Position numbers and translations under genes: made by a program. DNA of 64,000 bases from Paenibacillus cymbidii (GTDB lineage: Bacteria; Bacillota; Bacilli; Paenibacillales; NBRC-103111). Positions within the stretch are counted from its first letter, which is position 1; every line of letters begins with the position of its first letter. Of the stretch, positions 16,305 to 25,871 are shown piece by piece. The stretch spans positions 37,663 through 101,662 of the forward strand of contig NZ_SHLX01000032.1 of assembly GCF_004764705.1 (NCBI RefSeq). Direction: 5' to 3'. The notes beneath the pieces are model-generated. The model worked only from the letters and a program-made list of their open reading frames with translations. It had not been told where the DNA came from and did no database searches.

Positions 16305-17918
16305 TTACTTTTTAATCCGACCCCAAGCCGTATTGTAGATGTTCTCGATTTCCGTGCCGCCGCTTGTGGCCACTTCCTTGACGAAAGCGTCCAGTTCGCT
16401 AAGCGGCCGCGTGCCGAGAATGAATTTGTCGATGTTCTGCGTAAGCAGCGTGTTCACTTTGGTGTTCAACTGCTTCAGTTGCTCCGTTTCGGCCGAGTTG
16501 AACGGCGGGTCCTGCGGCTTCTCGATGACTTCCTTAGCGTCCTTCTGCTTCTTGACGATGTCCGACCATTCCTTCAGCGACGGGTTCGAAATCGTCAGCA
16601 TCGGCGTATCGTCGGTGAACACGCTGAACGCCAGCAGGCCGGTGCCGAGCGCGGATTGCATCGAGCGGTAAGGGTCCTGTTTATCCTTGTACTGGTTCAG
16701 CAGCGTGTCCGGAATAGTCACTTTGTCGCCCGAGCGGGTGAAGTCCGTGCCCGGCCGGCCGAAGTTGGTGACGTCCGCACCCGCGTCCGAATACATCCAG
16801 TCGAACAGCTTGACGATTTCCTCCGGATTTTTCGCTTTGCTGCTGATGACATACGAGTTGAAGCTCGACGGGTTATCCATGTAGTTGCGTTTTTCGCCCT
16901 TGCTGTCTTTCAACAGCGGGAGCATGTCGAACTTCGCTTTCGGATTTTTCTGCTGCAGCGCGGCGTTGAAGTTGACCGCAAACGTGTAGTTGTCATAAAA
17001 GAAGAGCGATTTGCCCGAGCTCAAATTTTCCGTCCATTGCTGCTGGGTCAGGTTGGCGAAGTTCGGATCGAGCAGCTTTTCCTTGTACAGTTTGTTGAAG
17101 TAGGTGATGACTTCCTTGAACGCATCGGTCGACGTGCCGTAAATGTACTTGTCCTGCTTCGGCTCGTAGTAGATGTTGAAGCCGCCGCCGAACGCGTAGA
17201 CGAGAAACCGCAGCGTATATTGCGAGCCGTTGCGGATTGTCCACGGATACGAGTCCGGATACGCTTTCTTGAACGCGGACAGCACGTTGTACAGCTCGTT
17301 GAAATCGGTCGGCGCTTTCAGGTTCAGCTCGCTTAAAATATCCGTGCGGATCATCGGGAAGTTGCCGACGTTCGCCGCCGCCGACTTGCGCGCCATGATC
17401 GGGAAGCCGTAAAACTTGCCGTCGACCATCAGCTTCTTCGCTTCCGGTTCGGCTTCGACCCGCTTCAGGAAGTTCGGCGCGTATTTGTCGAGATACGGCG
17501 TCAGGTCAAGGAAAACGCCGGTCGAGGCGAAGTTGGTCAAATCCGCTTTGGTCGCCCGCAGCACGTCGGGAAGATTGTTCGTCGTGATGAGGGTGCTTTT
17601 TTTCGTCTCGTAGTCGCTTTGCGGCACGCCTTCGAGATTGATTTTCACATTCGTCTGCTTCAAAATTTCCTGCAGCGCCGGCGCATCCTTGACCAGCGGC
17701 TGGGTCGAGCTGTCGCTCATCATGACGGTAATCGTGCGCGTTTCCTTCGGCGTTGCCGCCGGATTGGCCGACGCCGTTGCCGCAGGAGAGCCCGCGGCGG
17801 GCGAAGCGGACGGCGAACCGGCCGACTTGTTGTCCTTCGAGCAAGCCGGCAATATGGCCGCCGCCAGCAGCAGCGTGCTGAGCAGAACGGGTGTCGTTTT
17901 TTTCTTGAATGTAAGCAT
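16305..17918 (-). CDS. Extracellular solute-binding lipoprotein of a sugar ABC transporter
   Basis: A 537-residue substrate-binding protein of the large family 1/LplA type. The signal peptide ends in a lipobox AILPACSK, so the mature protein is lipid-anchored outside the membrane, followed by a Ser/Ala/Pro linker of about 30 residues. Start ATG 17918 has GGGAGGG upstream. The gene comes after two permease genes on the minus strand, 25 bases downstream of the second. No ATPase gene is present; such CUT1 systems usually share a genomic MsmX-type ATPase. The ligand is probably an oligosaccharide. Confidence 0.9.
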   Translation of the reverse strand: MLTFKKKTTPVLLSTLLLAAAILPACSKDNKSAGSPSASPAAGSPAATASANPAATPKETRTITVMMSDSSTQPLVKDAPALQEILKQTNVKINLEGVPQSDYETKKSTLITTNNLPDVLRATKADLTNFASTGVFLDLTPYLDKYAPNFLKRVEAEPEAKKLMVDGKFYGFPIMARKSAAANVGNFPMIRTDILSELNLKAPTDFNELYNVLSAFKKAYPDSYPWTIRNGSQYTLRFLVYAFGGGFNIYYEPKQDKYIYGTSTDAFKEVITYFNKLYKEKLLDPNFANLTQQQWTENLSSGKSLFFYDNYTFAVNFNAALQQKNPKAKFDMLPLLKDSKGEKRNYMDNPSSFNSYVISSKAKNPEEIVKLFDWMYSDAGADVTNFGRPGTDFTRSGDKVTIPDTLLNQYKDKQDPYRSMQSALGTGLLAFSVFTDDTPMLTISNPSLKEWSDIVKKQKDAKEVIEKPQDPPFNSAETEQLKQLNTKVNTLLTQNIDKFILGTRPLSELDAFVKEVATSGGTEIENIYNTAWGRIKK

Positions 17919-17943
17919 GGAATCCCCTCCCGATATAGTCCAA

Positions 17944-18822
17944 TTAACCTTTCAACGACCCAACCATCGCGCCTTTGACAAAATATTTTTGCAGGAACGG
18001 GTACAAAATGAGGATCGGCAAAATGGCGGTAATGACGACTGCGTACTTGATATTTTGGCTGACGATCGCCGCATTGGACGTGTGAATTTCCGCCACCTGG
18101 CTGCTCGTATCGCCTTCCACGACGATGCTGCGCAGAATGATTTGCACCGGATATTTGCTTCGTTCGTTCAAATACACCAGGGCGGAGAAGAAGCTGTTCC
18201 AATGGCTGACCGCGTAAAACAGCGTCATCGTCGCCATCAGCGGCACGGACAGCGGCAGCACGACTTTGCGGAACACCGTCCAGTCGTTGGCGCCGTCCAT
18301 ATAAGCCGACTCCTGCAGCGCTTCGGGAATCTGCTGGAAAAACGTGCGCATCATCACCATATACATCACGCTGACGGCCGGGGGAAGCACGATCGCCCAA
18401 ATCGAATTAATCATGCCCAGCTTGTCGATGACCAAATATTTGGGAATCAGCCCGCCGTCGAAAAACATCGTAAACACGATCAGCATCGCGAACACTTCTT
18501 TGCCGTAAAACGTCCGCCGCGACAGCGGATAGGCGCACAGGCACGTCATGACGAGGTTGATTGCCACGCCGACCGTCGTATACAGCAGCGTATTCCCGTA
18601 AGCGCGCACGATCGGGGCGTCGGTAAAGACAATTTCGTATGCCTTCCAGGTGATGCCGATCGGCAGCATGCCGACTTCGCCGCGCGACACGGCGCCGCCG
18701 CTGCTGACCGATACGATGGCCATGTAGTAAAGCGGATACAACATGACGAACACGATGACGAGCATAAACAGAACATTAAGGACGTCAAACAACGAAAAGG
18801 AAACTTTGCCGGATCGTTTCAT
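17944..18822 (-). CDS. Carbohydrate ABC transporter permease (YtcP/LplC-like)
   Basis: A 292-residue inner membrane permease with six hydrophobic segments and the EAA-type loop that contacts the ATPase (EALQESAYMDGANDWTVFRKVVLPLS). It ends in the family-typical QKYFVKGAMVGSLKG. ATG 18822 gives the standard length; the frame extends upstream to 18930, which would overlap nothing useful and lacks a ribosome site. It pairs with the upstream permease to form the membrane channel. Confidence 0.9.
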   Translation of the reverse strand: MKRSGKVSFSLFDVLNVLFMLVIVFVMLYPLYYMAIVSVSSGGAVSRGEVGMLPIGITWKAYEIVFTDAPIVRAYGNTLLYTTVGVAINLVMTCLCAYPLSRRTFYGKEVFAMLIVFTMFFDGGLIPKYLVIDKLGMINSIWAIVLPPAVSVMYMVMMRTFFQQIPEALQESAYMDGANDWTVFRKVVLPLSVPLMATMTLFYAVSHWNSFFSALVYLNERSKYPVQIILRSIVVEGDTSSQVAEIHTSNAAIVSQNIKYAVVITAILPILILYPFLQKYFVKGAMVGSLKG

Positions 18823-18910
18823 GACATGCGGACACCACCCAGAAGGTTTTGCGATACTCCCCGAATCGGCATCACGCGAGCAAAAACTTGCATCGGAAGC
18901 ATACGCTTCG

Positions 18911-19864
18911 TTACCATAAGCTCGTTCCACCGAGCCGTCTCGTGATGCGATTCGCGCCGATCACCAGGATGTAGGCCACGACGGACTGGAACATGCCGAC
19001 CGCCGCCGAGTAGCTGAGATCGCCGCCAAGCAAGCCTCTACGGTATACGTAGGTTTGAATGACATCCGCCGTTTCATACGTGGACCCGTTGTACAGCAGC
19101 AAAATTTTCTCGTAGCCGATGGACAGGAAATGGCCGATATTGAGCAGGAACAAGATCGTGATGACCGGAAAAATCGCCGGTATCGTAATGTTTACCGTCA
19201 TCTTCCACCGGTTGGCTCCGTCCATGCGGGCCGCCTCGTACAAGTGCGGGTCCACCCCTGTCAGCGCGGCCAAATAAATGATCGTGCCCCAGCCGATCTG
19301 CTGCCACACTTCTGAACCGATGTAGATCGTGCGGAACATGGCCGGGTCGTTCAGAAACTGGAGCTGTTCGCCGCCGAACCACTCGATCGCCTGGTTGAGC
19401 ATGCCGTCGAAGGACAGGAAATTGACGATCATGCCGGCGATGACGACGGTCGACAGGAAGTGGGGCAAGTAGGCGACGGACTGCACGAAGCGCTTGAACA
19501 GCGGCAGACGCAGCTCGTTCAGCAGCAGTGCCAGCACGATCGGCGCCGGGAAATTGAAGATCAGCCCGTACAGGCCGAGCAAGGCCGTGTTGCGCAGCAG
19601 CTTCCAGAAATAAGGATCGCCGAAAAACAGGCGAAAGTTATCGAATCCGACCCACTTGCTGTGGAACAGCCCGGCAACGACGTTGTATTTCTGGAAGGCG
19701 ATGACGTTCCCGATCATCGGGATGTAGTGGAACACAAGGAAATACAAGGCGGGAAGCAGGAACATCGCGTACAATACTTTGTTCCGGCGAATGGCGGCCG
19801 CCATGGCGCCGGAGCGCCGGCCGGCCTTGATGACGCCATCTGCCCCCCGGTGCGGGTCGTTCAC
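18911..19864 (-). CDS. ABC transporter permease (LplB/UgpA-like)
   Basis: A 317-residue permease with six membrane helices. The EAA loop reads YEAARMDGANRWKMTVNITI, and the C-terminus LGGTSLW is usual for this partner of YtcP-type permeases. It starts with GTG at 19864 after GGGGGTG. It is the first gene of the transporter operon; 97 bases upstream lies the 15-bp motif shared with the acetyltransferase promoter region. Confidence 0.9.
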   Translation of the reverse strand: MNDPHRGADGVIKAGRRSGAMAAAIRRNKVLYAMFLLPALYFLVFHYIPMIGNVIAFQKYNVVAGLFHSKWVGFDNFRLFFGDPYFWKLLRNTALLGLYGLIFNFPAPIVLALLLNELRLPLFKRFVQSVAYLPHFLSTVVIAGMIVNFLSFDGMLNQAIEWFGGEQLQFLNDPAMFRTIYIGSEVWQQIGWGTIIYLAALTGVDPHLYEAARMDGANRWKMTVNITIPAIFPVITILFLLNIGHFLSIGYEKILLLYNGSTYETADVIQTYVYRRGLLGGDLSYSAAVGMFQSVVAYILVIGANRITRRLGGTSLW

Positions 19865-19911
19865 GTTGTCACCCCCAGTCTGTCTTGGATAAGCGGATAT
19901 CTCGCTCCCTT

Positions 19912-19975
19912 ATCGTAAGCCGGGGCAGCAGGCGAAATCGACGGGCAATCCGTCGTTTCGAGTCTCGATTGTCCG
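19912..19975 (-). promoter_or_regulatory. Shared 15-bp motif plus candidate -10 of the transporter operon
   Basis: On the minus strand CGGACAATCGAGACT (19975-19961) reads toward the permease gene and is followed 43 bases later by TACGAT (19917-19912), a possible -10. The identical 15-mer occurs at 22408-22422 with a TATCAT 42 bases after it. It is a candidate binding site for the neighbouring AraC sensor. Confidence 0.5.
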
Positions 19976-20047
19976 TTTTGCGCCGTTGTCTCACCACTCC
20001 GCATCAGTCTCATCTGCGCTTGTTGCCGGTCAATGCCGCAGCGGCGC

Positions 20048-22270
20048 TCATTCGGACGGGCTGTCGGGCTGCTCCTGCTGCAGCATTTTGCGGTAGTCCT
20101 GGGGGGTGACGCCTTCGTACTTCTTGAACAGCCGGAAGAAGGTGGCGCGGCTCAGGATGCCGATGCGCTCCGCGATTTCATCGTTTTTGAGACTGGTGGT
20201 GGAGAGCATGAGCTTCGCTTCCTGAATCCGTTTGATGCTGATGTAGTCAGTCAGGTTGGTGCCGGTAATTTCCTTGAACAGTTTGCTGATGTATTTGGCG
20301 GACAAGTTCATCTCCGTGGCGATGCGCTCCAGATACAGGTCGCTTGTGTAATGGGCGTCGATGTACGCGATGATGCGGGAGACGAGTTGACCCGACTTGG
20401 AATCTTCCGGACTGGCGGTGCGGCCGACGATTTCGCCGTAGAAGCGGCGCAGCAGCGCAAGGTGCTCGCGCAAATCGAGCATGTGCGGGCGGGTGCCGAT
20501 CAAGGTCCGATGCTCGTGCTCCTGCAAAATGTGCAGCGGCGTAATCCCTTTCTCCGACGCGTATTTGACCCCGATCGTATACAGCTCGATCAGCAGCAAA
20601 TTCATATATGGATTCGACGTGCCTTTCTCCAGGTTCGTGCGAACAATCCGCCCGAGCTCCGAATCGAGCAGTGCGATATCGCCGGCGCGTAAGCCGTTGA
20701 CGATTTTCTGCTCGTCCACGAAGGTGAACTGGAAGCTTTCTTCCCGCGGCAGCCGCGAGGAGTCGATCACCTGGAAATCGACGGACGCGTCGGTGAGCGC
20801 CAGCGCCATCTTCGCTTCGCCGTACGACTGGGCCAAATCGCCGAGATGCGGATACGCCCGGCCGATGCCGACGGCGAGTCGGCAATATTGGGCGTCATAG
20901 CGGAACGTGCTCAGGATGGATTCGAGCGCGGCGTCGAATGCGGCGCGGTCTTCCGGACGCTTCAAATTGACCATCACCGCAAAAGAACTGCTCTGGATCG
21001 TCAGCACATACGCCGTCACGTGCGGCCGGAGAATGCCGTCGATCACCTTCGTCAGCTTCTCTTCGATCAGCAGCCGGTCGGTATCCTGAATGTCCGCATA
21101 GAACGCTTCCTTAAAATAAAACTTCATGCAGCAGCAAAGAAATTGCCCCGCCTCGAAGCCGAGCTCGTGCATGAGCGCTTCCTGCTTCTCCGGCCGGTTG
21201 CCGCTCAAAATGTACGTAAAGGCGCCTTCGACGAATTCGGCCGAAAACCGTTCGTGCCGGTTCTGCGCGTCGAGCAAATTGCGGATCGGGTTGTACAGCT
21301 TCGTGCTGAAGCGGAAGGAAAGGGCGATGCCGACGATGACGAGCAGGAACGAAAGCCATGTCGTGACGGTCAAAATCCCGCTCGCCATCTTGCGATACTC
21401 GGCGACCGGGGTGACGGCGTAATAATGCCAGCCGTATTCGGAAACGAACGAGTTGACCATCGCCAGCGCGCCGTTCAGCCTGGCTTCCGCCATGCCGTCG
21501 TCAAGCCCGGTCAGGAGGCGCTGCGTTTCGGGCTGCTGCAGCGTCGGATCGGCCACAACGACATGGCCCTGGCCGTCGGTGACGGCAAACGCCGTCGCTT
21601 CGTTCACCCGGCTGCGCTGCAGCATATCCATGATTTTGGCGGTGGAAATGTTGACGACCATCACGACGCGATTGCCGCGGATAAATTGGGAAAGCACCAG
21701 CGGGACGACCGTCTCCCGCTTGTCCGTATACGACTTCTCCACGACGGTCGGCTTCAGCACGCGGAACAGGAAGTCCGTTTTCAGCAATTGCGCCCAGTAG
21801 TCTTCCTTGTATTCGGCGAAACGGCTGAACTCGCTGAAGAACGAGTGGAAGTTTTCCATTCCTTCGCTTTTGTAAATCCATTGGTTGTCCGCATACACGA
21901 ACATGTCGTCGATATACGGGTTGACGATATTGCGGCTCATGGAAAGCATTTTGGTGATGCTGGACGATTTTTCTTTTTCGACGTCGGTCAGCAGGTTCGC
22001 GGGGAGCAAATATTGCTGCACGGTGTCGGTCATCAGGAAGTTCATGCCCGTCTGCTCGGACGTGCGCAAGTACGCGTCGATCGCCTTGGAGGAAGACTGG
22101 ACGTTGGAGGTGACGTTGTCGCTCAGCTGTTTTTTGAAAATATGAATGTTGGCGAAATACACGATGAATCCGACGATCAGCGTCGGAATAAGCAGCAGCA
22201 AAAAAGAGGCGAGGATGCGGAAATAGAGCGCATTCACATGCAGGGAAACTTTCCATTTGCCGAGTCTCAT
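20048..22270 (-). CDS. AraC family regulator with membrane-bound extracellular sensor
   Basis: A 740-residue one-component sensor. A membrane helix (about residues 16-38), an extracellular cache-type domain, and a second helix (about 297-320) precede a cytoplasmic linker and a C-terminal AraC DNA-binding domain (LERIATEMNLSAKYISKLFK, then TPQDYRKM). ATG 22270 follows GGAAAGGAAG; the longer frame to 22414 starts without a ribosome site. Such proteins sense sugars, often with the binding protein, and activate the adjacent ABC operon. It lies directly upstream of the permease genes on the same strand, separated by a 183-base promoter gap. Confidence 0.9.
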   Translation of the reverse strand: MRLGKWKVSLHVNALYFRILASFLLLLIPTLIVGFIVYFANIHIFKKQLSDNVTSNVQSSSKAIDAYLRTSEQTGMNFLMTDTVQQYLLPANLLTDVEKEKSSSITKMLSMSRNIVNPYIDDMFVYADNQWIYKSEGMENFHSFFSEFSRFAEYKEDYWAQLLKTDFLFRVLKPTVVEKSYTDKRETVVPLVLSQFIRGNRVVMVVNISTAKIMDMLQRSRVNEATAFAVTDGQGHVVVADPTLQQPETQRLLTGLDDGMAEARLNGALAMVNSFVSEYGWHYYAVTPVAEYRKMASGILTVTTWLSFLLVIVGIALSFRFSTKLYNPIRNLLDAQNRHERFSAEFVEGAFTYILSGNRPEKQEALMHELGFEAGQFLCCCMKFYFKEAFYADIQDTDRLLIEEKLTKVIDGILRPHVTAYVLTIQSSSFAVMVNLKRPEDRAAFDAALESILSTFRYDAQYCRLAVGIGRAYPHLGDLAQSYGEAKMALALTDASVDFQVIDSSRLPREESFQFTFVDEQKIVNGLRAGDIALLDSELGRIVRTNLEKGTSNPYMNLLLIELYTIGVKYASEKGITPLHILQEHEHRTLIGTRPHMLDLREHLALLRRFYGEIVGRTASPEDSKSGQLVSRIIAYIDAHYTSDLYLERIATEMNLSAKYISKLFKEITGTNLTDYISIKRIQEAKLMLSTTSLKNDEIAERIGILSRATFFRLFKKYEGVTPQDYRKMLQQEQPDSPSE

Positions 22271-22407
22271 CTGTCGTTGCTTCCTTTCCGCATCGGCCGG
22301 CCGGTCCGGCTCCCGTCTAGATGGCCCCATGATACGGCATCCGGCGCGGCCTGGCAACCCTGCCGGCGCTGAGACTTCGAGGGAAAAGTGAGATTCGCCG
22401 CCCGATG

Positions 22408-22470
22408 CGGACAATCGAGACTGGAGGCGCCGTTTTGAGCATCGTCACCGCGTGCCTTGGCGCGTATCAT
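22408..22470 (+). promoter_or_regulatory. Shared 15-bp motif plus candidate -10 of the acetyltransferase operon
   Basis: CGGACAATCGAGACT at 22408-22422, then TATCAT at 22465-22470. Sequence and spacing match the site in front of the transporter operon (see 19912-19975), suggesting both are targets of one activator. The implied untranslated leader would be short, since the ribosome site is at 22480. Confidence 0.5.
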
Positions 22471-22492
22471 TGCCTGTGTGGAGGGAGATCCG

Positions 22493-23641
22493 ATGGAACA
22501 GGAACCACAGGTTCGTTTGCTGCGGGCGGACGAAATGGCGGAGGCCGCCATGCTGGCCGATGCCGTGTTTCGTTCGGACGGCCGCGTTTCGATGGGGCGA
22601 TCGCTGCCGAAAGTGTTTTCCGCCAGCCTGCGCCAGGCGGTTGGCTGTTTCGCGGACGGCGCGCTCGTTTCGTTTGCCGGACTGGTGCCGGCTGTCGTGC
22701 GGATCGGAGGCGCGCGCATCGCCGTTTATTCGTACGGCGCCGTTTGCACGCATCCGGCCTATCGCGGGAAAGGGCATGCGCGCGCCATTTTGCAATTTGC
22801 CAAACGTCATTCGGAGCAGGCGGAAGCGTCTTTGCTGCTCGTGTCGGGAGAGCTTCCCTTATATACGGAAGCGGGCTGCCGCCCGTTCGGGACGACCGGG
22901 CTGTACCGGCTGCTGCCGGAGCATGCGGCGTTTACGGGAGATGAGTACGTCTGCCGGGAGGCCGGGTCGGCCGATTGGTTCCGGCTGCAGGAGTTGGCCG
23001 AGGCGAAGCCGGTTCGCTACGAGTCGAGCCTGTGGGATTTGGCCGATTTGCTCGATGCCGGCGCGGTGGCGTCGATTCGCCGGCTGCGTCAGCGCACGTT
23101 CCTGGCGGAGAAGGACGGCGTGGCGGTTGCGTTTTGCGTGGTAGCCATGAAGCCGCGCGAGGGGGTGGAGGAGCCCGCTGCCGGCGGTTTGCTGATCGAA
23201 TGGGCGGGCGATGCCGCGGCGGCGGCTTCTTTGCTGCAACACGTCGTGCGGCAAGAGCCGGTGGCGCAGGTGGAGGCGGTTTTGCCGTGGCAGGAGCGGG
23301 AACTGGCGCTGTTGCTCGCGCCTGCGTTCGTCTCCGCGAAGAAAAACCAGGGCACGGTTTATGTGGTGAACGCGGAGCGGTTGTTTCGGCAGTTGGCCGG
23401 TTATTGGATCGGCTGCGGAGGGGCGTCGGGCGCGCTGCCGGCGGTGCGCGCCGTGGCCGGAGGGGCGTTCGAGCTGACACTGCCCGGTTTATCGCCATTC
23501 GTTATGGGGGGCGGAGCGCTTGCGGCGGCGCTGTTCGACGGCGCGCCGGAAGGCGGCTGGGGAAGCGAGGAGCGCGAGCGGGCGGCTTCGGCTTATTTTC
23601 CGGTGCCGTTCCCGTATACCAAAGGATTGCATTTCGTCTGA
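22493..23641 (+). CDS. GNAT family N-acetyltransferase
   Basis: A 382-residue protein with an N-terminal GNAT fold: GAVCTHPAYRGKGHARAIL (residues about 82-100) is the acetyl-CoA pyrophosphate-binding motif (R-G-x-G-x-A). The rest, about 250 residues, resembles the second GNAT-like and C-terminal parts of Eis-type enzymes. ATG 22493 has GGAGGG seven bases before it. It is first in an operon with two Gfo/Idh/MocA dehydrogenases and divergent from the AraC sensor. An amino-sugar substrate would suit the context, but this is inference. Confidence 0.8.
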   Translation: MEQEPQVRLLRADEMAEAAMLADAVFRSDGRVSMGRSLPKVFSASLRQAVGCFADGALVSFAGLVPAVVRIGGARIAVYSYGAVCTHPAYRGKGHARAILQFAKRHSEQAEASLLLVSGELPLYTEAGCRPFGTTGLYRLLPEHAAFTGDEYVCREAGSADWFRLQELAEAKPVRYESSLWDLADLLDAGAVASIRRLRQRTFLAEKDGVAVAFCVVAMKPREGVEEPAAGGLLIEWAGDAAAAASLLQHVVRQEPVAQVEAVLPWQERELALLLAPAFVSAKKNQGTVYVVNAERLFRQLAGYWIGCGGASGALPAVRAVAGGAFELTLPGLSPFVMGGGALAAALFDGAPEGGWGSEERERAASAYFPVPFPYTKGLHFV

Positions 23642-23659
23642 ACGGAAGGAGTGGGGCTG

Positions 23660-24769
23660 ATGAACATGAGTGTGAGTATGGGCGATGGCGACAGCGGGCA
23701 AATCTCGTTTGGCATCTACGGCTGCGAGCATGCCCATATCGGTATTTTCGTTGAGGAAATGCTGCAGCTTGGGCACACTTGTGTCGGCATTTATGAGCCG
23801 AGTCGTTGCCGTGTGGCGCTGGCGCTTGCGGAGAAGTACGGGCTGCCGCTGCTAGAGGACAAAGGTGCGCTGTTTGCGCCGGAGGTGGGCGTGATCGGCT
23901 GCGCGGCGATCAACAATGAGAAGATCGGCGAGATCGAGGAATGCGAGGCGCACGGCAAACACGTGATCGTCGACAAGCCGGCCGTCGTCGACCTCGCCGG
24001 TTGCGATCGGCTCGATGCCGTCATGAGGCGGGGAACGATTCAGGTCGGCATGCTGCTGACGGAGCGGTTCCATCCGGCGATTTACACGCTGAAGCAGTTG
24101 ATCGACGCCGGCCGGCTCGGGCGCATCGTCGCGATCTCCATGCGCAAGCCGCACCGGCTTCGGCCGGAAGGGCGGCCGACGTGGTTTTTCTCCAAGGAGC
24201 ATAGCGGCGGCATTCTGATCGACCTGCTCGTTCACGACGTCGATCTGCTGCATTGGCTGACGGGGGAACCGATTGAGCGCATCGACGGCTATATGGCCAA
24301 ACGCATCTTGCCGGAGCATCCGGACTTCTACGATGCGGTCATGCTGCAGGCGCTTATGGGCGGCGGGACGACGGCGGGGCTGTACGCCGATTGGCACACG
24401 CCGGAGCGCAGCTGGACCTGGGGAGACGGACGCATCTTCGTCACCGGAACGGAAGGCGCGGCCGAACTGCGGCTGAACGGCGATCCGTTCGCGAGGGCGG
24501 AGTCGGGGGCGGGCGGAGAGTCCGATGCGGGGAACGCTCCGAAGCTTGGTGGCGGGGCGGCCGCGCAGGAGGAAGCGCTGCTGCTGCTGACGACGCATGC
24601 GGAGGCGGCCGCGCGGGTGCCGCTGCTGCAGCCGGCGCATACGATCACGGGAGATTTTCTGCGCCGCATTGCGGGTTTGCCGTCGTGCATCGGCCACGGC
24701 GATATTGCCGCGGCGTCGCGCGCGGTTGTTGAGGCCGATGCGTCCGTGCGGGTTGTGCGTTTCGTATAG
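23660..24769 (+). CDS. Gfo/Idh/MocA family oxidoreductase (first)
   Basis: A 369-residue NAD(P)-dependent sugar dehydrogenase. The nucleotide-binding strand is FGIYGCEHAHIGIF, a less common form without the usual GxGxxG. The EKP-equivalent is HVIVDKPAVVDL, and HDVDLLHWLTG carries the catalytic-region His/Asp. ATG 23660 with GGAAGGAG upstream is preferred over GTG 23651. It begins 18 bases after the acetyltransferase gene. The region around residues 280-300 is Gly/Ala-rich and variable. The substrate is unknown. Confidence 0.85.
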   Translation: MNMSVSMGDGDSGQISFGIYGCEHAHIGIFVEEMLQLGHTCVGIYEPSRCRVALALAEKYGLPLLEDKGALFAPEVGVIGCAAINNEKIGEIEECEAHGKHVIVDKPAVVDLAGCDRLDAVMRRGTIQVGMLLTERFHPAIYTLKQLIDAGRLGRIVAISMRKPHRLRPEGRPTWFFSKEHSGGILIDLLVHDVDLLHWLTGEPIERIDGYMAKRILPEHPDFYDAVMLQALMGGGTTAGLYADWHTPERSWTWGDGRIFVTGTEGAAELRLNGDPFARAESGAGGESDAGNAPKLGGGAAAQEEALLLLTTHAEAAARVPLLQPAHTITGDFLRRIAGLPSCIGHGDIAAASRAVVEADASVRVVRFV

Positions 24770-24828
24770 CGAGGCGCGGGGGCAGCGATAGAACGGTAAA
24801 GAGGTACAACAAAGGGGGAGACGTGAAG

Positions 24829-25848
24829 GTGGAAAATCGGGAAAAACTGCGTTTTGCCGTAATAGGGGCAGGGGTCATTTCCAAGTCGCACATCGCAGCG
24901 ATTCAGGGCGATTCGGAAGCGGAGCTTGTCGCAATCGCCGATTCCGTCGCCGGCAAAGCGGAGGAGAAGGCGGCGCAGCACGGCATCCCGCAAGCGTATC
25001 GGGATTATGAAGATATGCTGCGGCGGGACGACATCGACGCGGTGAGCATTTGTTTGCCGAGCGGCATGCATGCGGACGCCGTCATCGCTTGCGCCCAGGC
25101 GGGCAAACACGTGTTGTGCGAGAAGCCGCTCGACATTACGGCGGAGAAGATGGAGCGGATGATTGGCGAATGCCGCCGGCGCGGCGTCAAGCTGGGCGTC
25201 GTTTATCAGCGGCGGACGCTGCCGTCCGTCGTTCGCGCCCGCGAGGCGATCCGTCAGGGCCAACTCGGCAAGCTGGTGCTGGGCGATGTCTACATGAAAT
25301 ATTACCGCAGCGCGGACTATTATCGCAGTGCGGGATGGCGGGGCACCTGGGCGCTCGACGGCGGCGGCGCGCTGATGAATCAGGGCGTGCACGGCGTCGA
25401 TCTGATCCAGTGGCTGATGGGCGACGTTGCGTCGGTATTCGCTTATTCCGCGGCGCTGGCCCGGGAAATCGAAGTGGAGGATACGGCGGTGGCGGCCGTC
25501 CGTTACAAGAACGGCGCTTTCGGCATTATTCAGGGCGCGACGACGGTGTACCCCGAACTGGAAACCCGGTTCGAGATTCACGGGGAGAAGGGCAGCGTCA
25601 CCATCGGAGACGGCGGCGTCAAAAGCTGGAAGCAGTTGCCGGACGACCCGGGGGCTGGCGCCGAGCCGTTCGCGTTCGACGGCAGCGACAGCATGCAGAG
25701 CGGGCATGCGGTGCTCGTCCGCGATTTGATCGAGGCGATCCGCGACGATCGCGAGCCGATGATTACCGGCGAAGAAGCGCGCAAAGCGGTGGATTTGATT
25801 TTGGCGATTTACGAATCCGCCCGCACCGGCCGGGAAGTGCGGCTGTAG
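24829..25848 (+). CDS. Gfo/Idh/MocA family oxidoreductase (second)
   Basis: A 339-residue NAD(P)-dependent oxidoreductase with a canonical VIGAGVISKSH Rossmann loop, the diagnostic HVLCEKPLD (Lys in the active site), and MNQGVHGVDLIQWLMG. A GTG start at 24829 is eight bases after GGGGGAG; the GTG at 24823 is too close. It is distinct in sequence from the preceding paralogue, so the two probably act at different steps (for example oxidation and later reduction of an inositol- or sugar-type ring). Confidence 0.88.
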   Translation: MENREKLRFAVIGAGVISKSHIAAIQGDSEAELVAIADSVAGKAEEKAAQHGIPQAYRDYEDMLRRDDIDAVSICLPSGMHADAVIACAQAGKHVLCEKPLDITAEKMERMIGECRRRGVKLGVVYQRRTLPSVVRAREAIRQGQLGKLVLGDVYMKYYRSADYYRSAGWRGTWALDGGGALMNQGVHGVDLIQWLMGDVASVFAYSAALAREIEVEDTAVAAVRYKNGAFGIIQGATTVYPELETRFEIHGEKGSVTIGDGGVKSWKQLPDDPGAGAEPFAFDGSDSMQSGHAVLVRDLIEAIRDDREPMITGEEARKAVDLILAIYESARTGREVRL

Positions 25849-25871
25849 GGCGAAGGGGCGGCGTGAGCGGC

